DNA from: Lentisphaerota bacterium
GTDB lineage: Bacteria > Verrucomicrobiota > Lentisphaeria > Victivallales > Victivallaceae
Reading direction: 5' to 3'
Assembly (NCBI GenBank): GCA_015061685.1
Contig: SUWD01000010.1
Location: 1 to 64,000 of the forward strand
Length of the DNA stretch: 64,000 nt
Positions within the stretch are counted from its first letter, which is position 1, and every line of letters starts with the position of its first letter. The notes beneath the pieces were generated by a model. It was not told the DNA's origin and did not search any database. It saw nothing but the letters and a program-made list of their open reading frames with translations. The position numbers were made by a program, and so were the translations under genes. This document shows positions 42,054 to 49,618 of the stretch, one piece after another.

Positions 42054-42099
42054 ATAATTTCAGTCTCCTTGATTACAGAATTTTCAGCGGGCCGGAGGG

Positions 42100-42130
42100 A
42101 AGTTCCCCCCTCATTCAAAGGGGGGAACTT
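42100..42130 (-). other. Perfect 11-bp hairpin between the capsid and connector genes
   Basis: AAGTTCCCCCC (42100-42110) pairs with GGGGGGAACTT (42120-42130) around a 9-nt loop. No T-run follows on the coding strand, so it looks like an mRNA processing/stability or attenuation element that lowers expression after the capsid gene. Confidence 0.6.
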
Positions 42131-42141
42131 GCAAAAGCTGA

Positions 42142-43299
42142 TCAGGCATTGCGGAGAGCTGAAATCGCTTCAGCACTGCCCAGCAGATTTTTGATCCGGC
42201 AGCAACGCTGACGGACATTGCGGAATTCAAAGGTCAATTCACCGATGGCCACCCGGCGGATACCGTCAAAACCATTGGGAGTGGCATCCATATCAGTGAT
42301 TCCCCTGCCGGCAAGATTGGCAATGGCAAAACAGCCGGTGTCCAGCACCCAGGCATCATTGTCCGGCATGTCCGGATCTGCCATGATCGTCATGCCTCTG
42401 CCGTTGATCTCATTGACGATCACCGCCACATAAGCTCCGCGGCGGTCATCGGAACGCAAAATCTGGATGCGGTCACGGTACTCATTGGAGATCACTCTCG
42501 CCTGTCCCGGTGAACAGAGGATCTGCATCGGATCACCACCCTCTCCGAGGATCGCCTGGGCAGCATCATTGATCAGGAAGCTGTCCAGAGTGCTTTTGCC
42601 CGCATCGATCACCGGAACTCCGGACTGCGTGCCGAAAAAGTACAATCCGCCTGCTTCGCCGCGGGTATTAAGCGTTGCTTCCACCCGGCGGCCGAAAAGT
42701 GCCACCCGGTTGAGGTCACGGGCAAGATCGGCAAGAGCGAATGCCGTCTGACGGTTGAGCTGATTGTCGGCATTGCCGTAAAGATTTACCGCCAGAGCCG
42801 TACCGGAAAGGACGATCTCCTTGCGGAAAATCTGGGTCGCATTCCACTGGGCAGAGGCAAGATGATAGTTTTCTTCGCCGTCCCCGTTGGAAGTTCCTTC
42901 ATTCATCGGAGTGGAGACAATGATGAATGTTCCACCGTTTTCCGGAAGATCACCGGCACCGGAATACTCCGAACCATTGGCGGCAACCAATTCCAGTGCG
43001 GCAGAATTTGCCGTTACCGTATTGACCCGGAAAAGTGCCGGATTATCCTTGAGAGCAACCAAAGTACCGCTTTTCAGCTTGGCGGCATCTCCGGAAGTCA
43101 GAGTCAATACTCCATTATCAGCGGCACTGGCAGTAATGCCCCTGCCGGTGAGCTGGTCTTCCAGATACTCATGCTTGGCTGAAGCGGCATCAGAAGCCAT
43201 CCGGAAGTTGGAAATGAAACGCGGTTCATCTTTGATAACAGTGGACATCACATCAGAAAGATCACGTTTGCGGTTGGCGAAAGAGTAGTTGTAAAGCAT
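42142..43299 (-). CDS. Phage major capsid protein (DUF5309/SU10-like)
   Basis: Protein of 385 residues. The pattern ASAQWNATQIFRKEIVLSGTA, YGNADNQLNRQTAFALADLA, and later LCSPGQARVISNEYRDRI and IADPDMPD is that of DUF5309/SU10-type HK97-fold capsid proteins. Residues ~50-130 form an inserted beta-rich domain. There is no prohead protease in the cassette. An AAAGGA site precedes the ATG, and a 160-bp leader with a hairpin lies upstream. It would assemble the icosahedral shell around the scaffold encoded just before it. Confidence 0.82.
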   Translation of the reverse strand: MLYNYSFANRKRDLSDVMSTVIKDEPRFISNFRMASDAASAKHEYLEDQLTGRGITASAADNGVLTLTSGDAAKLKSGTLVALKDNPALFRVNTVTANSAALELVAANGSEYSGAGDLPENGGTFIIVSTPMNEGTSNGDGEENYHLASAQWNATQIFRKEIVLSGTALAVNLYGNADNQLNRQTAFALADLARDLNRVALFGRRVEATLNTRGEAGGLYFFGTQSGVPVIDAGKSTLDSFLINDAAQAILGEGGDPMQILCSPGQARVISNEYRDRIQILRSDDRRGAYVAVIVNEINGRGMTIMADPDMPDNDAWVLDTGCFAIANLAGRGITDMDATPNGFDGIRRVAIGELTFEFRNVRQRCCRIKNLLGSAEAISALRNA

Positions 43300-43331
43300 A
43301 ATTTTTTTCCTTTATTTTATTATATTTTCCC

Positions 43332-43359
43332 TTACTTCTTTTTACGGAAAAAGAAGTAA
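43332..43359 (-). other. Hairpin in the capsid gene leader
   Basis: TTACTTCTTTTT (43332-43343) pairs with AAAAAGAAGTAA (43348-43359) around ACGG, in the 160-bp gap between the scaffold-like and capsid genes. The rest of the gap has a GC-rich patch (CGCCCTTCGCTTCG) and T-runs. No other feature is seen. Confidence 0.5.
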
Positions 43360-43459
43360 GACAAGAAAAACGGGAAGTCGCGCCCTTCGCTTCGCTGGGG
43401 CTTGATCGTTTTTTTTACGGCTCCATTTTTTTATGGAATTTTGTCATATCTTTTATCGG

Positions 43460-43885
43460 TCAGACCGCCTCCGGAGCATGGTCGATGGACAATGCTATCC
43501 GGTTGATCCGGTCTCCGTGAATATCTTCTGCCGCCGATCCCGCCGCAGAAGCCGGTTGGAGAGCTGTTCCGGCACTGCTGCCGGGAGTGATCCTCGCTTT
43601 GAAACAGCCCGGAGAAACTGCAGCAAGCTGACCTGCGAATTCCCGTAAAGCCTCCGGATCATTCAGGTCGATATTCTTCCTTGCCGCACAGAAACGGAGG
43701 TATTCCGGATCGGTACAGCCCGTTTCAATGCTGATTTTTTCCAGAATATTCCGGCTTTTCAGCTCCTCATACTGCTGCTGCAAACCGGCATAGGCTTTTT
43801 CCAATTCAGCCAGTTTCTCCTCCGGGGAAAGGTTTTCTGTCACGCTTTCCTGTCCGGGAACGATATTTTCGGCTTCTTCACTCAT
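43460..43885 (-). CDS. Scaffold-like phage protein
   Basis: Protein of 141 residues, acidic with a predicted coiled coil at ~20-50 (PEEKLAELEKAYAGLQQQYE) and a low-complexity Ala/Gly/Ser region near 100-120. Small, charged, coiled-coil proteins placed between portal and capsid genes are usually scaffolds that guide prohead assembly. There is no protease motif. It overlaps the portal stop by 4 nt (ATGA). Confidence 0.65.
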   Translation of the reverse strand: MSEEAENIVPGQESVTENLSPEEKLAELEKAYAGLQQQYEELKSRNILEKISIETGCTDPEYLRFCAARKNIDLNDPEALREFAGQLAAVSPGCFKARITPGSSAGTALQPASAAGSAAEDIHGDRINRIALSIDHAPEAV

Positions 43886-45270
43886 AATTCACTCTCCTGA
43901 TTGATTTCGTTGATGATCTTCTCTTTTTCCCTGATCCCGACATACCCGATGTTGTCCAGAAGTTCCACCGCTGTCCTGCCGACTGCCTTGCGGTAGGATT
44001 TACCGGCAGATATCTCCGACAACTGGAGCAATCCGGCAATGCCTCCGGCAAGATCGTTGACCGCAAAACGGCGGTTGTAACGCACATCCGGCACCGCCAG
44101 GTCAAGATCGTAACGCCGCATAAGTTTCCACGCATCCAATTCCGCCTGTTCCAGCAGATCGGCTCTGGCAGCAAGAAATTGACTGACATTCTGGAAATCC
44201 CACGCTTTTGATTCGGAACTCTGTCCCTCACGGCTGTTGCCCTGTACCGCCAGACCGACGACATCGTACAACTCCTGTTTCAAGTAGCGGTTCTCCTCCC
44301 GGATCGTATCCGTGGCAATGCCGGAAGGACTGATGAAACGGCTGATCCCCTTTTCTTCGACCGATTCAACAATGGCGGCACTGCGGGCGACGATGGCGGA
44401 GAAATTCTCATCTTTGCTCTCATCGGCAGAAATTTTTCTGGCACTGCGGGCAAATGAATCTGCAACCACCAGCATACCGAACATCTGTTTGACCGTATTC
44501 ATCTGGGCTTCGGATTCGTTGTTCATGATCGCCTCGCTGATCCGGACGACATCCTCGAACCAGTGATTCGCCGCCAGACCGAATCCGTCAGGTTCGACCA
44601 CCGGTATCAACGGCACCGTCCCGGTCGGATTCACCCCGGAAGCGATCTCTTTTGCCCCGGAAGATGCCGCTTCAAAAAGCCGCCAGCTGTTGCGGTCATA
44701 AAGTCTTCTGCGGCGGTGTCTTACCGGTGGAGCAAACGGATCACTGCTGTCGATCTCCTCCTCGGCGACCAATGCCCAGAGCAGTTTGCCGTCAGCTCCG
44801 GTTGACCAATCGACCACCTGCAATGGCGAAAGGGTCCTGGCATAAGGACGCAGACATCTCTCTTTTGCCTCCTGCCGGGAGGGATTGCCGTCGAAAAGCG
44901 GCATTTCCACCTGGAGCCACGCTCTGCCGTAAACGTTGAGCAGCGTGGACAACTGCCGCATGACATCATTGGTACGCAAACCGGTGCGGCTCCAATCCTC
45001 GACCAATTCCGGATCGGCATTGCGGCGGATCGGGTCAATGCTCAAGGCGTACTGGGTGATTCTTCTGGCGATCGCCCGGGGGTAGTTGAAGTAATACGCC
45101 CGGCTGCGGCGTTCGGAGAATTCCAGATTGATCTCCGAAACGTGCCGGATCAACGCCTGTTCGATATACTCCCGGCCTCCGGAATAGGCTTCGCCGGAGC
45201 GTTTCCAGCGTTTTTCATTAGCGGTGTATTCGGCGTTACGCCGCTGAAAGATGTAGTTGTTATTGTTCAC
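43882..45270 (-). CDS. Phage portal protein
   Basis: Protein of 462 residues, the size of SPP1/SU10-like portals. It has an N-terminal RRSRAYYFNYPRAIARRITQY segment and the portal-like RAWLQVEMP and VVEPDGFG pieces, then AIMNNESEAQMNTVKQMFGM and a long C-terminal helical region. It should form the dodecameric DNA entry ring. The start codon is GTG with AAAGGA about 9 nt upstream. It lies between the TerS-like gene (24 nt) and the scaffold-like gene (overlap). Confidence 0.78.
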   Translation of the reverse strand: MNNNNYIFQRRNAEYTANEKRWKRSGEAYSGGREYIEQALIRHVSEINLEFSERRSRAYYFNYPRAIARRITQYALSIDPIRRNADPELVEDWSRTGLRTNDVMRQLSTLLNVYGRAWLQVEMPLFDGNPSRQEAKERCLRPYARTLSPLQVVDWSTGADGKLLWALVAEEEIDSSDPFAPPVRHRRRRLYDRNSWRLFEAASSGAKEIASGVNPTGTVPLIPVVEPDGFGLAANHWFEDVVRISEAIMNNESEAQMNTVKQMFGMLVVADSFARSARKISADESKDENFSAIVARSAAIVESVEEKGISRFISPSGIATDTIREENRYLKQELYDVVGLAVQGNSREGQSSESKAWDFQNVSQFLAARADLLEQAELDAWKLMRRYDLDLAVPDVRYNRRFAVNDLAGGIAGLLQLSEISAGKSYRKAVGRTAVELLDNIGYVGIREKEKIINEINQESEL

Positions 45271-45294
45271 GGTTTTTTTCCTTTGTTTGCAGTT

Positions 45295-45546
45295 TCACAA
45301 GGCGGTTTCCTCATCGCTCAAACTTTTCTCTGCGGCATCCTCTTTTTCCGGGGAACGGCTCTTTTTCCATCTCTCCGGGCAGCGGTTTTCCAGCCAGTAC
45401 ATTGCCGCTCTGACATCCGGCGGGACCGCTTTACCCGAAGCATCCTCGTAACCGGTGGCTCTTTTGAGCAGAGCTTCCTCGACCAGTTTCAGTAATTCAT
45501 CATCGTTGTTTTCCTGTGGTGTGAGATTGTTGTTGTTTCCATCCAT
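45295..45546 (-). CDS. Small terminase-like protein (short form)
   Basis: Protein of 83 residues. The core LVEEALLKRATGYE, then PPDVRAAMYWLENRCPERWK, follows the pattern of small-terminase C-terminal regions (AxGYE, FWLKNRxPxxW). The usual N-terminal helix-turn-helix is absent, so it is either a minimal oligomerisation piece or works with the Cys-rich protein at 41109. ATG at 45546 has AGGAAAGG upstream; ATG at 45603 would add 19 residues. It is the first gene of the leftward cassette. Confidence 0.6.
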   Translation of the reverse strand: MDGNNNNLTPQENNDDELLKLVEEALLKRATGYEDASGKAVPPDVRAAMYWLENRCPERWKKSRSPEKEDAAEKSLSDEETAL

Positions 45547-45742
45547 GATCGCCTTTCCTGAAAATTGCACCCCTGCATAATAGCCTGCTATTGTCAACAT
45601 CATTTTTGCATATTTCCTGCAAAATCCGGAGTAATCCGGCAGCGGAATAGATCCTCCCCGATGTTGAAATCAGGGGATCTTTGATTGATTTACCCTCATT
45701 GTCCATGTTTATTTTCCCAGATTTAATTTTTTCTGTTTTTTA

Positions 45743-45758
45743 ATTGCACGCTTGCAAT
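45743..45758. promoter_or_regulatory. Operator O1 (TTGCA-N4-TGCAA)
   Basis: ATTGCA-CGCT-TGCAAT, a perfect 6-bp-arm palindrome. It is the leftmost of three similar sites in the 430-bp divergent control region of the cassette, nearest the leftward structural genes. Confidence 0.75.
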
Positions 45759-45811
45759 CCAAGCGGCAAAAAAATTGTGAGGTGTTCAGGAAAGCTCACA
45801 AAACCCAATAT

Positions 45812-45829
45812 AATTGCACGAATGCAATT
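45812..45829. promoter_or_regulatory. Operator O2 (TTGCA-N4-TGCAA)
   Basis: AATTGCA-CGAA-TGCAATT, a perfect 7-bp-arm palindrome, 70 bp (centre to centre) from O1. Confidence 0.75.
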
Positions 45830-45863
45830 TTTCAAGAGCAAAAAAGAGAAATTTTTCAAAAAA

Positions 45864-45879
45864 ATTGCTTGCATGCAAG
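45864..45879. promoter_or_regulatory. Operator O3 (TTGCT-N4-TGCAA)
   Basis: ATTGCT-TGCA-TGCAAG, an imperfect version of O1 and O2, 51 bp from O2. It overlaps the likely promoter of the repressor gene (TATATT at 45891-45896). Confidence 0.65.
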
Positions 45880-45978
45880 AGTTTCAGGTGTATATTAACT
45901 TTTCGGAAAGTGTTTTATCAGCATTGCAGAAAGAGTTACGCTGTTTTTCTGCCAAAGGAGAATGAAAGGAAGCAGTCT

Positions 45979-46884
45979 ATGAGGATCGATGACCGGGTTT
46001 TACGGGCATTGCGTCTGGCGGTCGATGAGGCCGGTGACGCCAAAGAATTTGCCGCCCGCTGTGGAGTAAGTGCATCAAATATCTCCCGCTATTTGAGCGG
46101 CAAGGTGCGTTCCATCACCGATGAGTGCTGGGAAAAACTGCTTCCGGAGCTGAAACTGGATTCTCCCCCGAAAGCCGCCGGGACGATCACCAACACTCCG
46201 GAGTTGAGGAGATTCATCCTTGACCGCATGGAAAAAAACGGCGTCACTTCTCCGGATGCCTTGCGCCGGATGATTGGATACGATTCATCCCGTTCACTCC
46301 AGCGGCTCTTTGCCGGGGAGCTGAATTGGTTCCCGGATATGCTTGCAGCGGTTCTGGATGCCCTTGATTGCGATGCCGCCGATGCTCCGCTTGCTCCGGG
46401 GGAAGCGGCTTTACTGCCGCCGGGAGGTATTTTCCGGGATGGAGCGATGCTGGTACGGCCCTTGCCGGTAGTGGAGTGGGCGAATGCCGCCAGCCATCTG
46501 GAATCTCTGGAATCCGATACCGTGGTCATGCAGCAGTGGGATCCGGAAAATACTCCGACCGTGCCGGTGCCGGCAAATTCCCGGCGTGATACCCATGCTT
46601 TCCGGGTGCATGGGATATCCATGGAGCCGAGAATTCTTGATGATGACATCGTGCTGGTCGAGCCTGCGGAGAATTTCGATGCCATTCCGGACAACAAGAT
46701 CGTGGTCGTCCGTTTCACTGACCGGAGTGAAAATGCGGAAAAGGTGGTCTGCAAAAGATTCCGCCGCCAGAACAATCAACAGCTGCTTCTGACCAGCGAC
46801 AATCCGGAGGGAAAGATCATTCCCTTTTCGCCGGATGAGGTCGCCTGGGTCGGAATCGTGGTGAAAAAGATCAGCGAAATGTGA
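45979..46884 (+). CDS. S24/LexA-type phage repressor with two HTH-like segments
   Basis: Protein of 301 residues. A DNA-binding helix-turn-helix lies at ~21-43 (FAARCGVSASNISRYLSG), and a second HTH-like segment at ~90-114. The C-terminal S24 peptidase domain has catalytic Ser214 in HGISMEP and Lys259 in VVCKRF. This is the layout of CI/LexA-type repressors that self-cleave after RecA activation, so DNA damage should lift repression. ATG at 45979 has AAAGGA upstream; earlier in-frame codons run through the operators. It is divergent from the structural cassette and should bind the three TTGCA-N4-TGCAA sites. Confidence 0.88.
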   Translation: MRIDDRVLRALRLAVDEAGDAKEFAARCGVSASNISRYLSGKVRSITDECWEKLLPELKLDSPPKAAGTITNTPELRRFILDRMEKNGVTSPDALRRMIGYDSSRSLQRLFAGELNWFPDMLAAVLDALDCDAADAPLAPGEAALLPPGGIFRDGAMLVRPLPVVEWANAASHLESLESDTVVMQQWDPENTPTVPVPANSRRDTHAFRVHGISMEPRILDDDIVLVEPAENFDAIPDNKIVVVRFTDRSENAEKVVCKRFRRQNNQQLLLTSDNPEGKIIPFSPDEVAWVGIVVKKISEM

Positions 46885-46912
46885 TAAAAGAGGGCTATTT
46901 CAGCACTCTTTA

Positions 46913-46941
46913 TTGACAAAAGTGCTTTTCTGTGCTATATT
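46913..46941 (+). promoter_or_regulatory. Promoter for the sodium:solute symporter gene
   Basis: TTGACA (46913-46918), 17 bp, then TATATT (46936-46941), about 50 bp before the ATG. It marks the right limit of the phage-like region. Confidence 0.8.
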
Positions 46942-46993
46942 TAACGGTTGTTTTTCTGTCAAATAACCAAAATAAAAACGGGGAATAATCCAA

Positions 46994-48478
46994 ATGGAAG
47001 CAATCAAAACTTTTTTTGCCGGAGTGGAGACCGGCACACTCACGGCCTTTATCGGCTATCTGATCCTGATGATCATTGTGGGAGCGTTTTTCTGCAAAAA
47101 GAGCAATACTCTGGATGACTATCTGCTCGGCGGCAGAGGCATGGGCAGCTGGGTGACGGCACTTTCCGCCCAGGCAAGCGACATGTCCGGCTGGCTGCTT
47201 ATGGGGCTGCCCGGAGCGATTTATCTGGGCGGCATGGGCGATGCGTGGGTCGCTATCGGTCTGGCTCTGGGAACATTTTTCAACTGGATCCTGGTCGCTC
47301 CCCGGCTCCGGATCTACACCGGCAATCTGGAATCTCTTACTCTCTCCAGCTTTTTCGCCTCCCGCTTCAAAGATCCCAGCGGTATGCTCCGGATCGTTTC
47401 GGCATTGATCATCCTGCTGTTTTTCACGATCTATGCGGCATCCGGCATGGTGGCAGCGGGAAAACTTTTCAACTCCATGCTCAAAATCGATTACAAAGTT
47501 GCCGTACTGCTCGGGGCTGCAGTGGTGGTAGCCTACACGCTGCTGGGCGGTTATCTGGCGGTCTGCTGGACTGACCTTATTCAGGGTACTTTGATGTTCA
47601 TTGCGATCATTGCAGTACCGTTTGTTGCTCTCAAAGCCGGCGGCGGCATGGGCAATGTGGTCGAAGCATGTTCCGGCAAAGGTCTGCATCTTTTCCCCGG
47701 TGAAGGAAGCACACTCACCTGGATGGCGATCATTTCCTGTGCGGTGTGGGGTTTGGGTTACTTCGGTCAGCCGCACATTTTGAGCCGTTTCATGAGCATC
47801 AAGTCGGTGAAACTTCTGCCGCGTACCACGACGATCGCTATGGTCTGGGTGGTCATTTCCCTGCTGGGAGCTGTGGCAGTGGCACTGACGGCGATGCCGA
47901 TCTACACCGGTCTGCCCAAAGCTGAAGCGGAAAATATTTTCATTTACCTCATTCAGGACTTCTTCAATCCGTGGATCGGCGGTATTCTGCTGGCGGCGAT
48001 CATGGCGGCGATCATGTCCACGATCGACAGTCAGCTGCTGGTGACCACCAGTGCTTTAACTGAAGACTTCTACCGCCGGGTGGTACGCCGCAATGCTACG
48101 ATCACTGAATCGGTTTGGGTCAGCCGCGGTTTTGTGCTTCTGATCACGATCATTGCCACATTGATCGCACTTTTCCCCAGCGATACGATCTTCAACATCG
48201 TCAAGTTTGCCTGGGGCGGCTTCGGAGCGGCATTCGGTCCGGTGGTCATCATGGCACTCTACTCCGGAAAGACCACCTGGCAGTCGGCACTTGCCGGTAT
48301 GCTGACCGGTACGGCGGTGATGCTGGTGTGGTACTTCCTCGGCTGGAACAAGTACATGTACGAAATTCTGCCCGGATTCATCGCCAACTTTGCGGTAATC
48401 ATGATCATCAATGCTTTCCTGCCGCAAAAGGATGAGGAGATCCTGCAGAAGTTTGAGGATGTGCGTCAGAGCAAATAA
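46994..48478 (+). CDS. putP: Sodium/proline-type symporter (SSS family)
   Basis: Protein of 494 residues with about 13 membrane helices, the PutP length and fold. Diagnostic stretches are DDYLLGGRGMGSW, SAQASDMSGWLLMGLPGA (the Na+ site), LGGYLAVCWTDLIQGTLM and MSTIDSQLLVTTSALTEDFY. It imports proline or a related solute with Na+. The gene symbol rests on overall likeness to PutP; other SSS substrates cannot be excluded. It has its own promoter and terminator. Confidence 0.92.
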   Translation: MEAIKTFFAGVETGTLTAFIGYLILMIIVGAFFCKKSNTLDDYLLGGRGMGSWVTALSAQASDMSGWLLMGLPGAIYLGGMGDAWVAIGLALGTFFNWILVAPRLRIYTGNLESLTLSSFFASRFKDPSGMLRIVSALIILLFFTIYAASGMVAAGKLFNSMLKIDYKVAVLLGAAVVVAYTLLGGYLAVCWTDLIQGTLMFIAIIAVPFVALKAGGGMGNVVEACSGKGLHLFPGEGSTLTWMAIISCAVWGLGYFGQPHILSRFMSIKSVKLLPRTTTIAMVWVVISLLGAVAVALTAMPIYTGLPKAEAENIFIYLIQDFFNPWIGGILLAAIMAAIMSTIDSQLLVTTSALTEDFYRRVVRRNATITESVWVSRGFVLLITIIATLIALFPSDTIFNIVKFAWGGFGAAFGPVVIMALYSGKTTWQSALAGMLTGTAVMLVWYFLGWNKYMYEILPGFIANFAVIMIINAFLPQKDEEILQKFEDVRQSK

Positions 48479-48497
48479 GTTTCCGCACTGAAACTGC

Positions 48498-48531
48498 AAT
48501 GCTCCGGAGTATTTACCGGAGCATTTTTTTG
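48498..48531 (+). terminator. Rho-independent terminator of the symporter gene
   Basis: ATGCTCCGG (48499-48507) pairs with CCGGAGCAT (48516-48524), followed by seven T. Confidence 0.92.
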
Positions 48532-48577
48532 TACCCATTCCCTGAAAACCGACAGCTTCCCACCCTCTCCCATCCTC

Positions 48578-48740
48578 AATGAGAGAGTAAGAGAGAGTAT
48601 AAAGAGAGAGTATATTGGTTATGGTTATGGTTATGGTTATGGTTATGGTTATGGTTATGGGTTGGATTTGTTGAAACTGTTTCAACAAAATCAACAAATG
48701 TTGAATTTGCTGACAAATGTTGGATTTGTTGACAAATGGG
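48578..48740. repeat. Low-complexity region with seven GGTTAT hexamers
   Basis: Three AGAGAGAGTA-type runs (48578-48612) are followed by seven perfect GGTTAT units (48617-48658). After these come GTTGAAAC-like palindromes and repeated TTGTTGACAAATG-type motifs to 48738. It is non-coding. A microsatellite such as this is prone to length change by slippage. Confidence 0.9.
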
Positions 48741-48927
48741 TAATGTCCCCAATTTTGTGAAACCCAAGCAGGAATTTGTAAACAAACTTTTCTGTTAACG
48801 TATAAAACATATCACATAAGTTGTGATTTGTCACCCCGGCAAACACGGGTTCGATCTAACCGGCTCGTCGCGGCGTAGAGCAACGAAGACGGAAGGAAAG
48901 ATTTTTCACAAAAAATGAGACAAAAAC
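48741..48927. repeat. Element C, copy b (MITE-like, about 187 bp)
   Basis: The left end TAATGTCCCCAATTTTGTGA and right end TTTTTCACAAAAAATGAGAC form imperfect inverted repeats. The internal ATCACA/TGTGAT hairpin is kept. It lacks the long internal hairpin of copy a, making it the shortest complete copy. It ends about 15 bp from the stop codon of the lipoprotein gene. Confidence 0.7.
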
Positions 48928-48941
48928 ATTTTGTTGAGAAA

Positions 48942-49352
48942 TTACGGCATTGCCAGCTTGACCGATTCACCCCAGACGGAAACGCCTTTGTGTTCAAGAG
49001 AGACACTTAAATCGTTACCGGAAAGAGCAGATTTGAATACCCAGTCGGTATCGGCGTAAGTCATGGTATTGCCGGTGATTTTGCCGCTTTCATGGAGGAT
49101 CTTGAATGCCATATTGGCTGAAGCGTGATCGGTTCCCAGTTTGACTTTGGTCCCCGGACACTTTTCCAGCAGAGCCATGGTCAGAGCGGAAATCAGATAG
49201 TCGATCGCTTCAGATGGTTTGCGTAATGAAGCGGTATTGTTTTGCGGAGTATTATTCAAAATGTTTCCCTCCGGCGGATCGCCGCTGGGCAGAAATAGTG
49301 AACAGCCGCCGAGAATTACCGGCAAAAGAGCGAAAATAACAAATTTTTTCAT
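48942..49352 (-). CDS. Small lipoprotein of unknown function
   Basis: Protein of 136 residues with a lipoprotein signal (lipobox LGGC, Cys17), a short Pro/Asn-rich linker and a compact domain (~45-136) with SEAIDYLISALTMALLEKCP. No family was recognised. It is the last gene of the gyrB-recA-TPR-ExbB-ExbD-TonB run, overlapping the zinc-ribbon gene by 4 nt. It may be an outer-membrane partner of that system; that is inference. Confidence 0.7.
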   Translation of the reverse strand: MKKFVIFALLPVILGGCSLFLPSGDPPEGNILNNTPQNNTASLRKPSEAIDYLISALTMALLEKCPGTKVKLGTDHASANMAFKILHESGKITGNTMTYADTDWVFKSALSGNDLSVSLEHKGVSVWGESVKLAMP

Positions 49353-49618
49353 TTGGTTCTCCCGTTTTTCACTACCGGTTCATTGCCGTCACGCCGGGGG
49401 ATGCAAACTGTATTGCACCGGGGGCAGCGGCACAATGATACCGGATGTTTCGGAATAAAAGAAAGGTGACAAGTGTTGCAGTGAAAGAGTTTGCGGTTGC
49501 TCAACTGCCACTCGTTTTTCCGCTGGCGGCGGTTTTCCCGGAACCAGAGCAGAGCTATGTAGAGCATTGTCAGCATCAAAAGAAATGAGAAAAATTCTGC
49601 GAAACCGATACCTATCAT
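49349..49618 (-). CDS. Single-helix membrane protein with zinc ribbon
   Basis: Protein of 89 residues. One N-terminal membrane helix (~4-26) is followed by a basic stretch and a zinc-ribbon-like pair (CNTC at about 47-50, CRCPRCN at about 63-69). The function is unknown. GGAGG lies 6 nt upstream of the ATG. It overlaps both neighbours by ATGA, so it is part of the envelope operon. Confidence 0.7.
   Translation of the reverse strand: MIGIGFAEFFSFLLMLTMLYIALLWFRENRRQRKNEWQLSNRKLFHCNTCHLSFIPKHPVSLCRCPRCNTVCIPRRDGNEPVVKNGRTK

Noticed and set aside
45500-45706. 68-codon leftward frame upstream of the TerS-like gene
   Set aside because: Overlaps the TerS-like start in another frame and has no good ribosome site; it could be a leader peptide but is unsupported.
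46994-48478. Symporter as part of the phage-like element
   Set aside because: It has its own strong promoter and terminator, is a normal metabolic transporter, and is separated from the repressor by a clear boundary.
48056-48697. Open frame reading through the GGTTAT tract (Thr-Ile repeats)
   Set aside because: Created by the microsatellite on the antisense strand of the symporter gene; no start signal.
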